64,000 nt of DNA from Marinobacterium sedimentorum (GCF_024267675.1 NZ_JALDYX010000013.1:49646-113645); one strand, 5' to 3'; shown: positions 54,049 through 62,672, counted from the stretch's first letter. Notes: generated by a model from the letters alone, not told the origin. Program-made: numbers and translations.

Positions 54049-55029
54049 ATGACCGAGACGATGCTCATTGAACAACCCGACACTATGGTTTCTGTGCGGG
54101 AGCGCTTTGGTATCAACTCAGACCTGCGCGTGCCCGCTTTCACCGAGCGTGACGACCATGTGCCGGAAATAGATCCGGCCTACAAATTCAACGAAGATGT
54201 GACTCTCGCTATACTGGCAGGCTTCACCCAGGACAGACGCGTCATGATCCAGGGGCTGCACGGCACCGGCAAATCCACCCATATCGAGCAGGTGGCGGCA
54301 CGCCTGAACTGGCCCTGCGTAAGGGTTAACCTGGACGGCCACATCAGCCGCCTGGACCTGGTGGGCAAGGACACCATCCGCCTGCGCGATGGCAAGCAGG
54401 TAACCGAGTTTCAGGAAGGCATAGTCCCCTGGGCACTGCGCCGCCCGGTGGCGCTGATTTTCGACGAGTTCGACGCCGGACGACCCGATGTGATGTTCGT
54501 GATCCAGCGCATCCTGGAGCGCGACGGCAAGTTTACCCTGCTGGATCAGAACGAAGTGATACATCCGCACCCCTATTTCCGCCTGTTCGCCACCGCCAAC
54601 ACAGTCGGCCTTGGCAACCTCAACGGCCTGTACCACGGCACCCAGGTGCTCAACCAGGCGCAGATCGACCGCTGGAACATTGTAGCCTCCCTCAACTACC
54701 TGCCGCCTGAGGATGAAATCGCCATAGTACAGGCGCGGGTCCCCTCCTTCGCCACAGCAGCAGGACACAGGCAGGTCGCCGCCATGGTGGCTGTGGCCGA
54801 GCTGACCCGTCAGGGCTTTGCCAGCGGCGATGTCTCGACCCTGATGTCACCCCGCACAGTTATCTCCTGGGCCGAAAACAACGATATCTTCCACGACCTC
54901 GCCCGCTCGTTCCGACTGTCGTTCCTGAACAAGTGTGATGAAGCCGAGCGGCCCATTGTCGCCGAGTACTTCCAGCGCTGCTTCAATCAGGAACTGGCGG
55001 AATCCTATCTGCTGCACGCACCCAGCTGA
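54049..55029 (+). CDS. cobS: CobS-like AAA+ ATPase
   Basis: The 326-residue ATPase has Walker A GLHGTGKS (residues 69-76), Walker B ALIFDEFD, and the CobS-specific N-terminus VRERFGINSDLRVPAFTERD and RLFATANTVGLGN. In the aerobic B12 pathway CobS works with CobT as chaperone-like ATPase for cobalt insertion by CobN. CobT follows seven bases after the stop. CobN is not in this window. The pair may also act as a MoxR/VWA-type activator of another target. Confidence 0.85.
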   Translation: MTETMLIEQPDTMVSVRERFGINSDLRVPAFTERDDHVPEIDPAYKFNEDVTLAILAGFTQDRRVMIQGLHGTGKSTHIEQVAARLNWPCVRVNLDGHISRLDLVGKDTIRLRDGKQVTEFQEGIVPWALRRPVALIFDEFDAGRPDVMFVIQRILERDGKFTLLDQNEVIHPHPYFRLFATANTVGLGNLNGLYHGTQVLNQAQIDRWNIVASLNYLPPEDEIAIVQARVPSFATAAGHRQVAAMVAVAELTRQGFASGDVSTLMSPRTVISWAENNDIFHDLARSFRLSFLNKCDEAERPIVAEYFQRCFNQELAESYLLHAPS

Positions 55030-55036
55030 GGTAGCC

Positions 55037-56851
55037 ATGACTCAAAGCGGCTTCAACAAACCGCTCACCGCCTGGAACCCGGAGCAGCCACCGCAACTGG
55101 CGCCCCAGGCTGCGGAGAAGAGCAGCGACGCCCCCAGACTTGAGCGCAAACAACAGCAGATGGAAGAGCTGAGCGGCGCTGCCATGCGCGCGCAAACAGG
55201 CATCTGCAACCTGCGCTTTCGCGGCCGGCGACTGCAAATCGACGGTCGGGCCTATCCGGTGCGCGTGCCCCATCTGCTTACCAATCTGGAGCGGGACGAC
55301 TTCGCCTCCTTCCGCGGCGCCGCCGATGGCATCGCCCTGCGGCTGCGGCATAACGACCGCCGCCTGCATGACCGCCTCAAACCCGCCGCGCCCATCGCCC
55401 GGCTGGTGTTCGAAATGCTGGAGCAGCTGCGGGTCGAATCCCTGGTCGAGGATCATCACCCCGGCGTGCGCGCCAACCTGACCCACAGATTCAGCGCCTG
55501 GAGCGCGCAGTTCCACGCCTCCAGACAGACCGAAAATCATATCGGTCTCATGCTCTATACCCTTACCCAGATGACCTGGGCACTGCTCAGCGGCAACCCG
55601 GTGAGCGAAGAATCCGAAATGCTGATTGAAGCTCCCCGCGTCTCCCTGGGGCGCCAGATAGGCGCGCACTTTGGCCTGTTGCGCCGCACCCGCCAGGATC
55701 AGCAGGCCTTTGCCGAGCATGCCCTGGCCATCGCCACTGTGATTCAGAACATGATCGATGCGCTGAACCAGGAATTGGCGTTGAATGAAGAGCGCGATGC
55801 CTCCGAAATCAGCGAGAACAGCCACCAGAACTTCAGCCTGCTGCTGGAGCTCGAAGGCGATGACGCTGAACTGGGCGGCCAGTCCGCCGCCGCCAGCGAG
55901 CGCGAGCACACCGATGATGGCGATAACTATCGCGTATTTACCACCCAGTACGATCGTGTGCTGCAGGCGGGCAAGCTGGTAAGGGCCGAACAGCTGACGG
56001 AGCTGCGTGAAAAACTGGACAGCCGCATCCGCGCCCAGGGGCTGAATGTGCCGCGCCTGGCCCGCAAGCTGGCGCGCATTCTGTCGGCGCCTGAGCGTGA
56101 CGGCTGGGAATTCGGCCTGGAGGAGGGTCGCCTCGATGCCCGCCGCCTGTCCCGCCTGGTCACATCTCCCGGCTACCGGCAACTGTTTCGCCAGGAGCGC
56201 CACCAACCCCACAGCAACTCTCTGGTCACCTTCCTGATCGACAACTCCGGCTCCATGAAGGCCCATATCGAATCCATCGCCATGCTGGTCGATGTATTTT
56301 CCAGGGCCCTGGAGCAGGCCGGCGCCAGCACCGAGGTACTGGGCTTCACCACCGGACACTGGAACGGTGGCCGGCCCATGAAGCAGTGGCTTGGGCGTGG
56401 CAAGCCGGCCAATCCCGGCCGGCTGAACGAGCTGAATCATATCGTTTACAAGGATGCGGACACCCCCTGGCGGCGCGCCCGCGCATCCATGGCGGCACTG
56501 CTAAAGCCGGACCTGTTCCGCGAAGGTGTCGATGGCGAAGCCCTGCTCTGGACCCTGGGCCGCATGCAGGCAAGGCGCGAGGAAAGACGCATCATTATAG
56601 TGATTTCCGACGGCTGCCCGATGGACAGTGCCACCCTGCATTCCAACAGTGACGACCTGCTGGATGTGCATCTGCGCCAGGTGGTGAGCCAGATTGAAGC
56701 CCGCGGCGACATGGAGCTCTATGCGCTGGGTGTCGGGCTGGACCTAAGCCCCTACTATCGCCATAACCTGGCGCTGGATATGGAGCATCGCCTGGATAAC
56801 GCCGTCTTCGATGAAGTGCTGCAGCTGATCGCCCGAGGGCCTCTCCGCTGA
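55037..56851 (+). CDS. cobT: CobT-like protein with C-terminal VWA domain
   Basis: The 604-residue protein starts at ATG 55037 behind GAGGT. It has an N-terminal CobT domain (ICNLRFRGRRLQIDGRAYPV, LVFEMLEQLRVESL), an acidic middle segment (ELEGDDAELGGQSAAASERE), and a VWA domain with MIDAS DNSGSM (Asp402) and IVISDGCPMDS. The partner ATPase CobS is encoded just upstream, as in cobaltochelatase loci. Without CobN nearby the metal-chelatase role is probable but not shown. Confidence 0.82.
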   Translation: MTQSGFNKPLTAWNPEQPPQLAPQAAEKSSDAPRLERKQQQMEELSGAAMRAQTGICNLRFRGRRLQIDGRAYPVRVPHLLTNLERDDFASFRGAADGIALRLRHNDRRLHDRLKPAAPIARLVFEMLEQLRVESLVEDHHPGVRANLTHRFSAWSAQFHASRQTENHIGLMLYTLTQMTWALLSGNPVSEESEMLIEAPRVSLGRQIGAHFGLLRRTRQDQQAFAEHALAIATVIQNMIDALNQELALNEERDASEISENSHQNFSLLLELEGDDAELGGQSAAASEREHTDDGDNYRVFTTQYDRVLQAGKLVRAEQLTELREKLDSRIRAQGLNVPRLARKLARILSAPERDGWEFGLEEGRLDARRLSRLVTSPGYRQLFRQERHQPHSNSLVTFLIDNSGSMKAHIESIAMLVDVFSRALEQAGASTEVLGFTTGHWNGGRPMKQWLGRGKPANPGRLNELNHIVYKDADTPWRRARASMAALLKPDLFREGVDGEALLWTLGRMQARREERRIIIVISDGCPMDSATLHSNSDDLLDVHLRQVVSQIEARGDMELYALGVGLDLSPYYRHNLALDMEHRLDNAVFDEVLQLIARGPLR

Positions 56852-57202
56852 TCGGCGGGTGCACCGAATCTTCGCTCGCCCAGCGAGCTCCAACAGAGGC
56901 CCACTTGGCGCTTTCGGCTTGGCGCATTAACCGCTATTGGGCTTCGTCCTGGGGCCGCGCGCCGACCTGCGAACCACCGAGTCCAGGGTAACCCCTCCCG
57001 GTTTCATGGCTGAAACAGTTTAAAAGGCCAAGATCGGTAAAATCGGTAAACTAAGAAATTGATTTACAGACTTATTCCAAAATAGTCGCCTTTCAGCGAC
57101 GAATTTTCAAAAATATTCTAAGCACGCCCCATACTGTTAACCCAGTGATACGACTATATTCGTTGTGAACGTCTCGGAGTTTACCGTTGTTAACCCCGAG
57201 AC
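56852..57202. other. Intergenic region after cobT, probable promoter of the collagen-like gene
   Basis: This part has no convincing ORF. An AT-rich section at 57010-57130 is the only such section nearby and may carry the promoter. A GTCTCGG/CCGAGAC hairpin (57171-57202) borders the riboswitch-like segment. Confidence 0.4.
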
Positions 57203-57300
57203 CGGCCGGACACGATTCCCATTATCAAGCCACACCCGCAGCGATGCGGGGCCGGAAAGCCACGGATCTCACCGAGATGGCCGGGTTGCCTGGAGATAAA
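57203..57300 (+). promoter_or_regulatory. GEMM-like (c-di-GMP-I type) riboswitch candidate
   Basis: The 3' half, GAAAGCCACGGATCTC (57254-57270) then ACCGAGATGG and CCGGGTTGCC (57281-57290), matches the GEMM consensus order GCAAAGCCACGG ... GCCGGGTTGCC, with ATCTC/GAGAT forming the second hairpin. The 5' half CAAGCC, CCGC-AGCGAT-GCGG hairpin and GGAAAGCC corresponds to CAAACC-hairpin-GGGACGCAAAGCC, but departs from consensus at several positions. It lies about 340 bases upstream of a secreted collagen-like gene, a typical c-di-GMP target. It is recognised by pattern only. Confidence 0.5.
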
Positions 57301-57640
57301 CCGGAAGCAGTACGGGTATTGATTGGAGTTGCTTGAGATCCAACCAGGGATGGTATTCAAAAGCACTGGGTTGGCTGGCGACAAGAACAGCAGGCGGTAT
57401 CGGTAACAAGGACACACCCTTCAGCCATCCTCACCCCATTCAAAACGCCATTCAAAACGCCATTAGCGAGCCATCGAGAACGATGGACGCCGTTCGCTGT
57501 GGATACTGGTTCAGACAATCAAACCGGATCGGCGGCACGCCCGACCCATTTCATCATTTCCGCCCGGGAATACGGGATAGCTGGATACAAACCCAATCGA
57601 AAGGGTTGATCCACGAATTGGAAACAAGGGGTGTTACCAA

Positions 57641-58612
57641 ATGAAAAAGTTGTCATTACTCAGCATCGCAATGGCCGCCGCCACTCTCGGCTTCCCGGGC
57701 GGTGCCGCGCTGGCAGATCACACTATTGACCACGTGGTACTCAACCTGAAGGGAGGACTCGGCGCCGTCGAAACAAGGGTATGGGATTTGGAACAACGGG
57801 CGGCGGTGCCTGGTCCGCAAGGAGACAAAGGAGACAAAGGAGACCAGGGTATCCAAGGCGTGAAAGGTGATACCGGAGACCAGGGCATTCAGGGTATCCA
57901 GGGCATGAAAGGCGACACCGGTGACCAGGGCATCCAGGGTATCCCGGGCATGAAAGGCGACACCGGAGACCAGGGCATTCAGGGTATCCAGGGCATGAAA
58001 GGCGACACCGGTGACCAGGGCATCCAGGGTATCCCGGGCATGAAAGGCGACACCGGTGACCAGGGCATTCAGGGTATCCAGGGCGTGAAAGGCGACACCG
58101 GAGACCAGGGCATTCAGGGTATCCCGGGCATGAAAGGCGATACCGGAGACCAGGGCATTCAGGGTATCCAGGGCATGAAAGGCGATACCGGTGACCAGGG
58201 CATTCAGGGTATCCAGGGCGTGAAAGGCGATACCGGTGACCAGGGCATTCAGGGTATCCAGGGCGTGAAAGGCGATACCGGTGACCAGGGTATTCAGGGT
58301 ATCCAGGGCGTGAAAGGCGATACCGGTGACCAGGGTATTCAGGGAGTACCGGGGCTCAGTAGCTGGGAACGCACTTCTCTGCTGTGCACAACGGCAGGCG
58401 GCGGCGGATCGGCAAGCAGCATCACTTGCACCGCGATCTGCACAGGAGCCAAAAAAGTCCTTGGTGGTGGAGTAGATAATCGCAACTCTGTCTGGGAGGT
58501 AAAAAATACTTACCCCATGACGGATACAAGCTGGACCGCCTCCTTGACCCGTTCGAGCGGGAGCACCGGTGCCGATGCATCCGTCTACGCCCTGTGCGCG
58601 AACACTAACTAG
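57641..58612 (+). CDS. Secreted collagen-like protein with 15-residue Gly-x-y repeats
   Basis: The 323-residue protein has a signal peptide (MKKLSLLSIAMAAATLGFPG ... ALA). A 40-residue N-terminal part with a short coiled coil (HVVLNLKGGLGAVETRVWDL) is followed by an uninterrupted collagen-type Gly-x-y stretch (about residues 57-239) built mainly of GDTGDQGIQGI[QP]G[MV]K units. The C-terminal domain of about 85 residues is Ser/Thr-rich with four Cys (SLLCTTAGGGG, SITCTAICTG, YALCANTN). A triple helix at the cell surface is expected. AAGGGGTG precedes ATG 57641, and a riboswitch-like element lies in the leader. Confidence 0.88.
   Translation: MKKLSLLSIAMAAATLGFPGGAALADHTIDHVVLNLKGGLGAVETRVWDLEQRAAVPGPQGDKGDKGDQGIQGVKGDTGDQGIQGIQGMKGDTGDQGIQGIPGMKGDTGDQGIQGIQGMKGDTGDQGIQGIPGMKGDTGDQGIQGIQGVKGDTGDQGIQGIPGMKGDTGDQGIQGIQGMKGDTGDQGIQGIQGVKGDTGDQGIQGIQGVKGDTGDQGIQGIQGVKGDTGDQGIQGVPGLSSWERTSLLCTTAGGGGSASSITCTAICTGAKKVLGGGVDNRNSVWEVKNTYPMTDTSWTASLTRSSGSTGADASVYALCANTN
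57866..58354 (+). repeat. 45-base tandem repeat array (10 full units plus a partial)
   Basis: Ten consecutive 45-base units and a final 39-base piece encode the collagen-like repeats. Units differ mostly by GGCATGAAA/GGCGTGAAA and ATCCAG/ATCCCG, alternating in the first half and nearly homogeneous in the last three. The pattern suggests recent expansion by recombination at the 3' side. Unit number is likely to vary between strains. Confidence 0.92.
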
Positions 58613-58637
58613 CACCGAGATGCTCAGGAGACATGTC

Positions 58638-58940
58638 ATGAAGAGCACTATTGCTGTTTGCGCTGCCCTTGCCATGCTGATGGCCGGTGGCGCCCAGGCG
58701 AATCACTGCGACGCCGATCTGGCCGATGCAGAACTGGCGCTAGGCGCGGCGACCATCGCGGTTGAAGCCAATGCGTTGGACGCGGCGGATGCCCTGATCG
58801 AACAATCGATCAGCGTATGCGAGTACGAAGAAGACCAGCTGGCAACCGCGGAGCCTGATTCACCGATGGTCGACCCGGACTATGTGACCGTAGGCCAGTC
58901 GATGCTGATCAACGCGACGCAGCTGGCCAGCGGCAACTAG
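58638..58940 (+). CDS. Small secreted Cys-containing protein, unknown family
   Basis: The 100-residue protein starts at ATG 58638 behind AGGAG. A signal peptide (MKSTIAVCAALAMLMAGGAQ, then A) is followed by a mature, acidic, Ala-rich helical protein with two Cys (NHCDADLADAELALGAATIA; SVCEYEEDQLATAEPD). It lies 25 bases after the collagen-like gene and before a strong terminator, so the two form one transcription unit. I do not recognise the family. Confidence 0.75.
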   Translation: MKSTIAVCAALAMLMAGGAQANHCDADLADAELALGAATIAVEANALDAADALIEQSISVCEYEEDQLATAEPDSPMVDPDYVTVGQSMLINATQLASGN

Positions 58941-58984
58941 AACCAGACGCAGGCGGCCTGCCGCCTGCATTTCAAAACACCCCC

Positions 58985-59008
58985 AAAAGGGCTGGCGCCA
59001 GCCCTTTT
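58985..59008 (+). terminator. Rho-independent terminator of the collagen-like unit
   Basis: AAAAGGGCTGGC directly abuts its complement GCCAGCCCTTTT, a perfect 12-base inverted repeat with T-rich 3' side, 44 bases after the stop of the small secreted protein gene. Confidence 0.9.
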
Positions 59009-59193
59009 ATCCTCTCTTCATCCTGCTCGCCGTATCCGTCTGAAAAACAGCCTGTACATGACTGCTCCCACCACAGTTCATCTGCCTTGATGCTGGCCGA
59101 TTCAGCGCCTTTTCCCTTGGCCCCAGCCATGGATATGAAGTGGCCCTAAACATTCCCACTGGCAAAGTTGAATATAAAACGACCGCCTACCCT

Positions 59194-59359
59194 AGCAGCC
59201 TGTCGGGCTTGGCCGGTCGTAGCGAGGGAAAGAACGATTTGAATTAGTTTTTGAGCTCTTTAGAGGCAAATAGTGGTTCTATTTAACAAAAAAGAGTACA
59301 CAAAATAATCCAATTCGGCTTTTCCGCAGTAGATCAGTGTTAAGTCCGACAGACTGCCA
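59194..59359 (+). mobile_element. MITE-1 copy E
   Basis: The left end AGCAGCCTGTCGGGCTTG and the right end AAGTCCGACAGACTGCCA are inverted. The next bases (GCCGGTCGTAGCGAGGGAAA and GTAGATCAGTGTTAAGT) match copies A and C. About 120 internal bases, including both hairpins, are lost. It lies 126 bases upstream of the TRAP substrate-binding protein start and could affect its promoter. Confidence 0.8.
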
Positions 59360-59484
59360 GCAGGGTGAGCGTTCGGGGCACGGACTGATGCCCTGAAAGG
59401 CATTGCCAGACCTCGTGTCCGGCAGTGCTGACCAGAATAATAACAACCCAGAACTCGTTGATGGACCCAGAATCGGAGCTACAA

Positions 59485-60501
59485 ATGAAATTCACAAGTA
59501 AGGCTACGAAAGTTCTATCCCTGTCACTCTGCCTCGCTGTTTCCGCAGTTGTGAGCACAATGGCACAGGCCAAAACCTTCAAGGTTGCGGTCGGTGATGC
59601 CGCAGGCGGCACCCAGCATGAGCTCGGCAAGAAATTCAATGAAGTACTGATGGAAAAAACCGGCGGCAAGCATGACGCCAAACTGTTCATGAATGGGCAG
59701 CTCGGCAGCGAACAGGACACGGTGAACGACGCAGCAATAGGCACCCTGGATTTCTCCATCCTGGCCATCAACAACGTAACCCCCTTCTCCCCCAGCGTCG
59801 GCGCCCTCACCCTGCCATACATGATCCAGAGCCTGGACGATGCCATTAGCCTGACCCAGGGCGCAGTCGGTGAGCAGCTGGTCGAGAACACCCTGCGTGA
59901 TGCCGGCGTACGTATCATCGGCTGGGCCTATTCCGGCTTTCGCGTGCTGACCAACTCCAAGCACCCGGTCACCACCCCGGCGGACCTGAAAGACGTTGTC
60001 GTGCGTGTGCCCAAAAACGAAATCATGATCGATACCTACAAGGCCTGGGGTATCAACGCCACACCTATGGCCTGGTCCGAAACCTTCACCGCGCTGCAGC
60101 AGGGCGTTGTGGATGGCCAGGACAACCCGTACATCACCGTGTATGCGATGAAGTTTGATGAAGTGCAGAAGTACGTCACCAACCTGCGCTACCTGTTCTC
60201 TATTGAACCTCTGATCGTCAGCGAATCCGTGTTTCAGGATCAGTCCGCCGAAGACCAGGCTGCCATCCTGGAAGCCGGCAAGGCTGCCACGGCCCACAGC
60301 GCTCAGTTCCTGCGTGAGCAGGAAAGCAAGATCAAGACGGAGCTGACCGAGAAAGGCATGGTCATCGCGGACCCCGCCGATAACGAGAAAGAGTGGATCG
60401 ACCTTGCCACAAGCAAGGTCTGGCCGAAGTATGTCGACAGCATCGGCGGCAAGGACGTCCTGAACAACGTACTGAAATCGCTGGGCCGCGACGAAATCTG
60501 A
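59485..60501 (+). CDS. dctP: TRAP transporter substrate-binding protein (DctP family)
   Basis: The 338-residue periplasmic protein has a signal peptide ending MAQAKTF and the DctP pattern: FKVAVGDAAGGTQHELGKKF, NGQLGSEQDTVNDAAIGTLD, RIIGWAYSGFRVLTNSKHPV, VVVRVPKNEIMIDTYKAWGI with the ligand-carboxylate Arg, and GVVDGQDNPYITVYAMKFDE. GGAG lies seven bases before ATG 59485. It is the first gene of a DctP-Q-M-UspA operon. The ligand is an organic acid of unknown kind. Confidence 0.92.
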   Translation: MKFTSKATKVLSLSLCLAVSAVVSTMAQAKTFKVAVGDAAGGTQHELGKKFNEVLMEKTGGKHDAKLFMNGQLGSEQDTVNDAAIGTLDFSILAINNVTPFSPSVGALTLPYMIQSLDDAISLTQGAVGEQLVENTLRDAGVRIIGWAYSGFRVLTNSKHPVTTPADLKDVVVRVPKNEIMIDTYKAWGINATPMAWSETFTALQQGVVDGQDNPYITVYAMKFDEVQKYVTNLRYLFSIEPLIVSESVFQDQSAEDQAAILEAGKAATAHSAQFLREQESKIKTELTEKGMVIADPADNEKEWIDLATSKVWPKYVDSIGGKDVLNNVLKSLGRDEI

Positions 60502-60552
60502 TCCCTTGTCAGCGGCCGCCCCTGCGGTGGCCGCACAGTGCATCGGTTTCCA

Positions 60553-60617
60553 CCAGAAGGCTGTCTGGATAGGCGGGGCCGAGCACCTTGATCAGCCCTC
60601 TTCCGACAGCCTTCTGG
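60553..60617 (+). promoter_or_regulatory. Long hairpin between dctP and dctQ
   Basis: CCAGAAGGCTGTC and GACAGCCTTCTGG form a perfect 13-base stem around a 39-base loop, midway in the 189-base dctP-dctQ gap. No T tract follows. Such stems often protect the upstream binding-protein message or lower expression of the membrane genes. Confidence 0.65.
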
Positions 60618-60690
60618 CTTTATATCAGCACGTTAAATGCAAGACGCTGCCCGTCGGGCAGGCCTGTCCGCATTTCCAGGAGAACTCACT

Positions 60691-61245
60691 ATGGCAAAAG
60701 CCACGGTTCTATTCAGAATTCTCGGTAATATCGAGAGTTACATCTGCCGAACTCTCCTCTCCGTATTCGTCATACTGCTTTTTCTGCAGATCATTTCACG
60801 GGAGTTGTTCCAGCATTCGCTTTCATGGACTGAAGAGCTTTCGACCTACATGTTTGTCTGGTTCGTATTCTTTGGCGCCAGCTATGCCGCCAAGCTGTCG
60901 GCCCACAACCGTGTCACCTTCCAGTTCAAGCTCCTGCCTCCCAAGGTAGGTGTCATCATGGAAGCCATTTCTGACCTGATCTGGGTCTGCTTTAACTGCT
61001 ATTTCGTGTACCTGAGCTATGACTTTGTATTCCACAAGATGAATCTTTTCTGGAAATCTCAGACGCTCGGCGTACCGATGAAATATATATACCTGATTCT
61101 GCCTATCGCATTTTCCCTGATGACTATTCGCATTCTGCAGGTTAATTATTACAAGCTGATCAAAGGCATTGATATTCGAGATCCCGAGTCGCTCGAAGTC
61201 GAAAAGCTGATGGACTCAGACAATCAGAATACCAAGTCCGTCTAG
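60691..61245 (+). CDS. dctQ: TRAP transporter small membrane subunit (DctQ family)
   Basis: The 184-residue protein has four TM helices and the DctQ features LLFLQIISRELFQHSLSWTE and ELSTYMFVWFVFFGASYAAK. It works with the large subunit to power uptake by the Na+ gradient. AGGAG precedes ATG 60691. The stop is 14 bases ahead of the dctM start. Confidence 0.9.
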   Translation: MAKATVLFRILGNIESYICRTLLSVFVILLFLQIISRELFQHSLSWTEELSTYMFVWFVFFGASYAAKLSAHNRVTFQFKLLPPKVGVIMEAISDLIWVCFNCYFVYLSYDFVFHKMNLFWKSQTLGVPMKYIYLILPIAFSLMTIRILQVNYYKLIKGIDIRDPESLEVEKLMDSDNQNTKSV

Positions 61246-61259
61246 GTCAGGAGTTTGTA

Positions 61260-62603
61260 ATGGTTGAATCATCCATCGTCATCATATTGTTTGGCAGCTT
61301 CATCGGTCTGCTGCTGATGGGCGCACCTATTACCGTCGCACTGGGCGTATCGGCACTGGTGTCATTTCTCTATCTGGACGAAAACCCGATCAAGTTTGTT
61401 CAGATCGCCTTTACCTCCGTCGGCTCCTTCCCGCTCATGGCGCTGCCCGCCTTTATTCTCGCCGGCGCCCTGATGGAAGCCGCCGGTATTTCGCGCCGTC
61501 TGGTGCATCTGGCGGAAAGCTTTGCCGGCCCCGTGACCGGTGGCATTTCAGCCGCCGCGGTACTGGCATGCATGTTCTTTGGTGCCATTTCCGGTTCCGG
61601 CCCCGCAACCACCGCAGCAGTGGGCATGCTGATGATCCCGGCCATGATCAAGCGCGGCTACGACAAGGGTTATGCGTCGGCCATTACGGCATCGGCTGGT
61701 AGCCTGGGGATTATTATTCCTCCGTCGATTCCCATGGTGATATTCGGCATTTCAGCCATCGGCATGGTCGCGCCACCTGAAGCCATTGCCAGATTTGGCG
61801 AGTTTCAGACAGTATCGATTCCCAAACTCTTTATTGCAGGCTTTGCACCCGGGCTGATTATTGCCATCACCTTGCTGATAATGAACTATGTGAGCTGCAA
61901 AAAACGCGGTTACCATGGTACCAGCGACGGCTGGTCATCCCACCAGATCATAAAGGCATTCAAAGAGGGTTTCTGGTCAATACTCGCTCCCCTGGTAATT
62001 CTGGGAGGTATTTATACCGGCTTCTTTACCCCGACCGAATCCGCCATCGTCGCCATCTTCTATACCCTGTTCGTAGGAGTGTTCATCCACAAGGAGCTCA
62101 AGCTCGAAAGTATTTACCACTCCCTGGAAACTACCACCTGGCTGAGCGGGCGTGTGCTGCTGATTCTGTTCACCGCCACTGTGTTCGGGCGCTTGCTGGT
62201 TGAAAACCAGATTCCCGCCATCGTGGCCGAGTCCATGCTCAGCATTACCGACAACCTCTATCTGATCTGGACCATGATCATCGCCTTCCTGCTGTTTGTC
62301 GGCATGTTCATGGAAACCCTCGCCGCCATTATGATACTGACGCCGGTACTGCTGCCCATCGCCTACAGCCTGGGGATAGACCCGATCCACTTCGGTATTG
62401 TTGTGGTCTGCTGCCTGGGAATTGGCTTTCAGACGCCACCGCTGGGTGAAAACCTGTTTATCGCCTCCGGCATATCCGGCACCTCGATCGAAGAGATTTC
62501 CCTGCGGGCTCTGCCCTTTGCGTTTGCATCCATTGTGGGCGTGTTCATCATCGCCTTCTTCCCCGATCTGACGCTCTTCCTGCCCAGGCTGCTGGGGTAT
62601 TAG
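61260..62603 (+). CDS. dctM: TRAP transporter large membrane subunit (DctM family)
   Basis: The 447-residue protein has about 12 helices with DctM hallmarks FFGAISGSGPATTAAVGMLM, GSLGIIIPPSIPMVIFG, GGIYTGFFTPTESA and VVCCLGIGFQTPPLGENLFI. It forms the transport path fed by DctP. AGGAG lies before ATG 61260. A GC-rich hairpin and the uspA gene follow on the same strand. Confidence 0.92.
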   Translation: MVESSIVIILFGSFIGLLLMGAPITVALGVSALVSFLYLDENPIKFVQIAFTSVGSFPLMALPAFILAGALMEAAGISRRLVHLAESFAGPVTGGISAAAVLACMFFGAISGSGPATTAAVGMLMIPAMIKRGYDKGYASAITASAGSLGIIIPPSIPMVIFGISAIGMVAPPEAIARFGEFQTVSIPKLFIAGFAPGLIIAITLLIMNYVSCKKRGYHGTSDGWSSHQIIKAFKEGFWSILAPLVILGGIYTGFFTPTESAIVAIFYTLFVGVFIHKELKLESIYHSLETTTWLSGRVLLILFTATVFGRLLVENQIPAIVAESMLSITDNLYLIWTMIIAFLLFVGMFMETLAAIMILTPVLLPIAYSLGIDPIHFGIVVVCCLGIGFQTPPLGENLFIASGISGTSIEEISLRALPFAFASIVGVFIIAFFPDLTLFLPRLLGY

Positions 62604-62612
62604 TCACTGAAT

Positions 62613-62637
62613 CGGGCCCGAGCCAGGCAAGGGCCCG
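62613..62637 (+). promoter_or_regulatory. GC-rich hairpin between dctM and uspA
   Basis: CGGGCCC and GGGCCCG pair across an 11-base loop, ten bases after the dctM stop. There is no long T run, only GTTACG, so it may be a weak terminator or an mRNA processing/stability element. Confidence 0.5.
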
Positions 62638-62672
62638 TTACGCGGCATATTGAAGAACTTGAGGTAAATACC

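Noticed and set aside
54983..56440. 485-codon minus-strand frame
   Set aside because: It is antisense to cobT and low in recognisable motifs; a shadow of codon bias.
57333..57644. 103-codon ORF in the leader of the collagen-like gene
   Set aside because: No ribosome binding site or protein-like composition, and it overlaps the start of the collagen-like gene.
57866..58354. Tandem array considered as CRISPR
   Set aside because: Units are contiguous 45-base coding repeats with no spacers.
57656..58675. 339-codon repetitive minus-strand frame
   Set aside because: It is the reverse reading of the collagen repeat DNA. The plus-strand reading has signal peptide, Gly-x-y pattern and ribosome binding site.
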